DNA from: Deltaproteobacteria bacterium | Lineage (GTDB): Bacteria > Desulfobacterota > Desulfobacteria > Desulfobacterales > B30-G6 | DNA: 7,025 nt | Reading direction: 5' to 3' | NCBI GenBank assembly: GCA_003647375.1 | Contig: QMMS01000231.1 | Location: 1 to 7,025 of the forward strand | Part shown: positions 6,145 to 7,025 of the stretch, piece by piece | Layout of the letters: every line of letters starts with the position of its first letter | Position numbering within the stretch: the first letter of the stretch is position 1 | Program-made: the position numbers and the translations under genes | The notes under the pieces: generated by a model | What the model saw: the letters and a program-made list of their open reading frames with translations, nothing else | What the model was told of the DNA's origin: nothing | Database searches by the model: none

Positions 6145-6240
6145 AGGGTTCGAGGAGCCAAGGGTTCGAGGGTTCGAGTGTGGCTGAGAGCTATAAGCAG
6201 ACAGCAGCATCCCAGCCTCCAAGCATCCTCGCTTCCCAGC
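6145..6240 (+). repeat. Twelve-unit degenerate 8-base repeat between thiolase and DUF35 genes (repeat copy C)
   Basis: The tract divides into 12 octads. Three are exact AGGGTTCG (6145, 6161, 6169), and later ones share a GC ending: ACAGCAGC, ATCCCAGC, CTCCAAGC, ATCCTCGC, TTCCCAGC. Part of it (6178-6215) matches copy A at 100-137, including a perfect 13-base core at 6203-6215, so it belongs to the same family as the repeats near 21-184 and 4741-4858. It ends six bases before the GGAGGT of the DUF35 gene. Confidence 0.75.
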
Positions 6241-6255
6241 ATACATGGAGGTAAC

Positions 6256-6690
6256 ATGGGCAAAAAACATGAAATAGACGATCGTTTTAATAAATTTGGA
6301 ACAGTCAGCTTTACCGCAACCACCAAAACAAATGACTTTATCGATTTCCTGGAGAAGGGAAAAGTCATGGGGTCTCGATGCATGGATTGCGGTCTTGTAT
6401 TTTTTCCTCCCAGAGCAGACTGCCACCATTGTCTGAACAGTAACATGGAGTGGTTCGAAGTTTCCGGTACCGGCAAATTGGTTACCTACAGTAAACTGAC
6501 GTTTGCACCCATCGGTTTCGAGGACGACGTGCCCTACTGTATTGCACTTCTGGATTATGGCGCATTTAAAGTTTTTGGGAGAATAGCATCCGACATTCCG
6601 AATGAAGAGTTACGGATCGGTATGGACATGAAAACAAAAGCCAATACTGTTTCAAACGGCCAGTTGAATTATGTCTTTGAGCAAGCATAA
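6256..6690 (+). CDS. Zn-ribbon/OB-fold protein (DUF35 family), probable thiolase subunit
   Basis: Small cytoplasmic protein of 144 residues with the two parts of DUF35 proteins. A rubredoxin-like zinc ribbon has Cys42, Cys45, Cys56 and Cys59 (RCMDCG and ADCHHC). An OB-fold follows from about residue 66 (WFEVSGTGKLVTYSKL onward). The helix before the ribbon, with FIDFLEKGKVMGSRC, is typical. Family members bind an adjacent thiolase or HMG-CoA synthase and help hold the CoA thioester; BbsA with BbsB is the closest functional precedent. The ATG at 6256 is chosen because GGAGGT lies just before it. The longer frame from 6178 would translate the octad repeat and is rejected. It probably forms one enzyme with the thiolase encoded upstream, though the repeat tract separates the two genes. 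The exact substrate is unknown. Confidence 0.93.
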   Translation: MGKKHEIDDRFNKFGTVSFTATTKTNDFIDFLEKGKVMGSRCMDCGLVFFPPRADCHHCLNSNMEWFEVSGTGKLVTYSKLTFAPIGFEDDVPYCIALLDYGAFKVFGRIASDIPNEELRIGMDMKTKANTVSNGQLNYVFEQA

Positions 6691-6707
6691 AATCGTTTCA
6701 CGCTTTT

Positions 6708-6868
6708 ACCTGAACTGAGCGATTTTTCCCGAAGAGGTGTGCCGAGATCTTGATGGAGAAGGGTTCGCAAAAAACACAGGCATACCCGTGGATCTGTCGA
6801 GGCTTTTTGCGGACCCTCGATCCGCAAGAGATCGGTGCAGATCGAGATAAAAATCGCTCAATTCAGGT
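6708..6868. mobile_element. MITE-like element with 20-base terminal inverted repeats
   Basis: The ends ACCTGAACTGAGCGATTTTT (6708-6727) and the inverse at 6849-6868 match at 19 of 20 bases and enclose 121 bases with no open frame of note. A second inverted pair, GGGTTCGCAAAAA (6761-6773) with TTTTTGCGGACCC (6804-6816), matches at 12 of 13. The same end word occurs at 3610-3627, 4530-4541 and 4715-4731. I see no clear target-site duplication, so mobility is inferred from structure and copy number. Confidence 0.65.
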
Positions 6869-6877
6869 TTTATCATA

Positions 6878-6892
6878 AGCGACATTGTCGCT
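6878..6892. repeat. Short hairpin in the gap before the last gene
   Basis: AGCGAC and GTCGCT form a six-base-pair stem around ATT. It lies just outside the MITE-like element, and part of its sequence (ATGTCG) recurs at 6896-6901. There is no T-run, so it is not called a terminator. Confidence 0.45.
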
Positions 6893-6944
6893 CCTATGTC
6901 GTTTGAATGGTATGATCTTACTTTTAGTTCATTGCTCGTAACTT

Positions 6945-6972
6945 ACCTAAAACCTAAAACCAAATACCAAAC
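6945..6972 (+). repeat. Four-unit 7-base tandem repeat just before a ribosome binding site
   Basis: The heptads ACCTAAA, ACCTAAA, ACCAAAT and ACCAAAC are contiguous and of the same type as the array at 2392-2433. The last one ends one base before the AAGGAA that serves the gene starting at 6986. Confidence 0.85.
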
Positions 6973-6985
6973 CCAAGGAAATGAC

Positions 6986-7025
6986 ATGACAGACAAAACG
7001 ATTATCATCGAAATATCAGACAGTG
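6986..7025 (+). CDS. Start of a gene cut by the window edge, possibly a crotonase-family enoyl-CoA hydratase
   Basis: An ATG at 6986 follows AAGGAA (6975-6980) by five bases and opens a frame of 13 codons reading MTDKTIIIEISDS before the window ends. An ATG at 6981 meets a stop two codons later and is not the start. The short strand-like opening resembles the N terminus of crotonase-fold enoyl-CoA hydratases, where a TI-x-VE-x-x-D stretch precedes a VA-x-I-x-LN motif. A hydratase such as the dienoyl-CoA hydratase acting before Had would fit the cluster. Thirteen residues cannot prove this. Confidence 0.5.
   Translation, partial: MTDKTIIIEISDS

Noticed and set aside
6178..6255. Longer N terminus for the DUF35 protein
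   Set aside because: The added 26 codons are octad repeat sequence and the GGAGGT site lies inside them.

Overview
This window is a catabolic region from a strictly anaerobic bacterium that breaks down aromatic compounds through benzoyl-CoA. Two genes carry the diagnosis. A ring-opening 6-oxocyclohex-1-ene-1-carbonyl-CoA hydrolase (oah/bamA) and a zinc-type 6-hydroxycyclohex-1-ene-1-carbonyl-CoA dehydrogenase (had/bamQ) lie together on the minus strand. Moderate base composition, strong Shine-Dalgarno sites and wide gaps filled with repeats and hairpins suggest a sulfate-reducing or related deltaproteobacterial (Desulfobacterota) genome. That placement is inference; there is no rRNA or other marker gene here.

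Layout. Positions 1-189 hold a dispersed repeat. Positions 190-744 (minus) encode a GNAT-family acetyltransferase whose start is best placed at a GTG. Positions 745-1115 are non-coding and hold a long, AT-rich, nested inverted repeat. Oah (1116-2249, minus) and Had (2444-3547, minus) are separated by short-period tandem repeats. Positions 3548-3780 are a divergent control region with a hairpin and outward-facing -35-like boxes. On the plus strand follow a FabG-like short-chain dehydrogenase (3781-4533), a 389-base gap packed with hairpin elements, an SCP-x-like thiolase (4923-6089), an octamer repeat tract, a DUF35 zinc-ribbon/OB-fold protein (6256-6690), a roughly 160-base MITE-like element, and the first 13 codons of another gene at the right edge.

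How the genes may work together. Had oxidises the cyclic hydroxy-enoyl-CoA and Oah opens the ring to 3-hydroxypimelyl-CoA. The SDR could then oxidise the 3-hydroxyacyl-CoA, and the thiolase with its DUF35 partner could cleave the 3-oxoacyl-CoA to glutaryl-CoA and acetyl-CoA. SDR, thiolase and DUF35 protein are also the gene types of bbsC/D, bbsB and bbsA of anaerobic toluene degradation, so a benzylsuccinate-type or other beta-oxidation role is the main alternative.

The least expected feature is between the genes. Almost every gap is built from degenerate 7-8-base repeats or nested palindromes, and these run almost to the ribosome binding sites. I see no phage, CRISPR, toxin or defence genes and no rRNA or tRNA.
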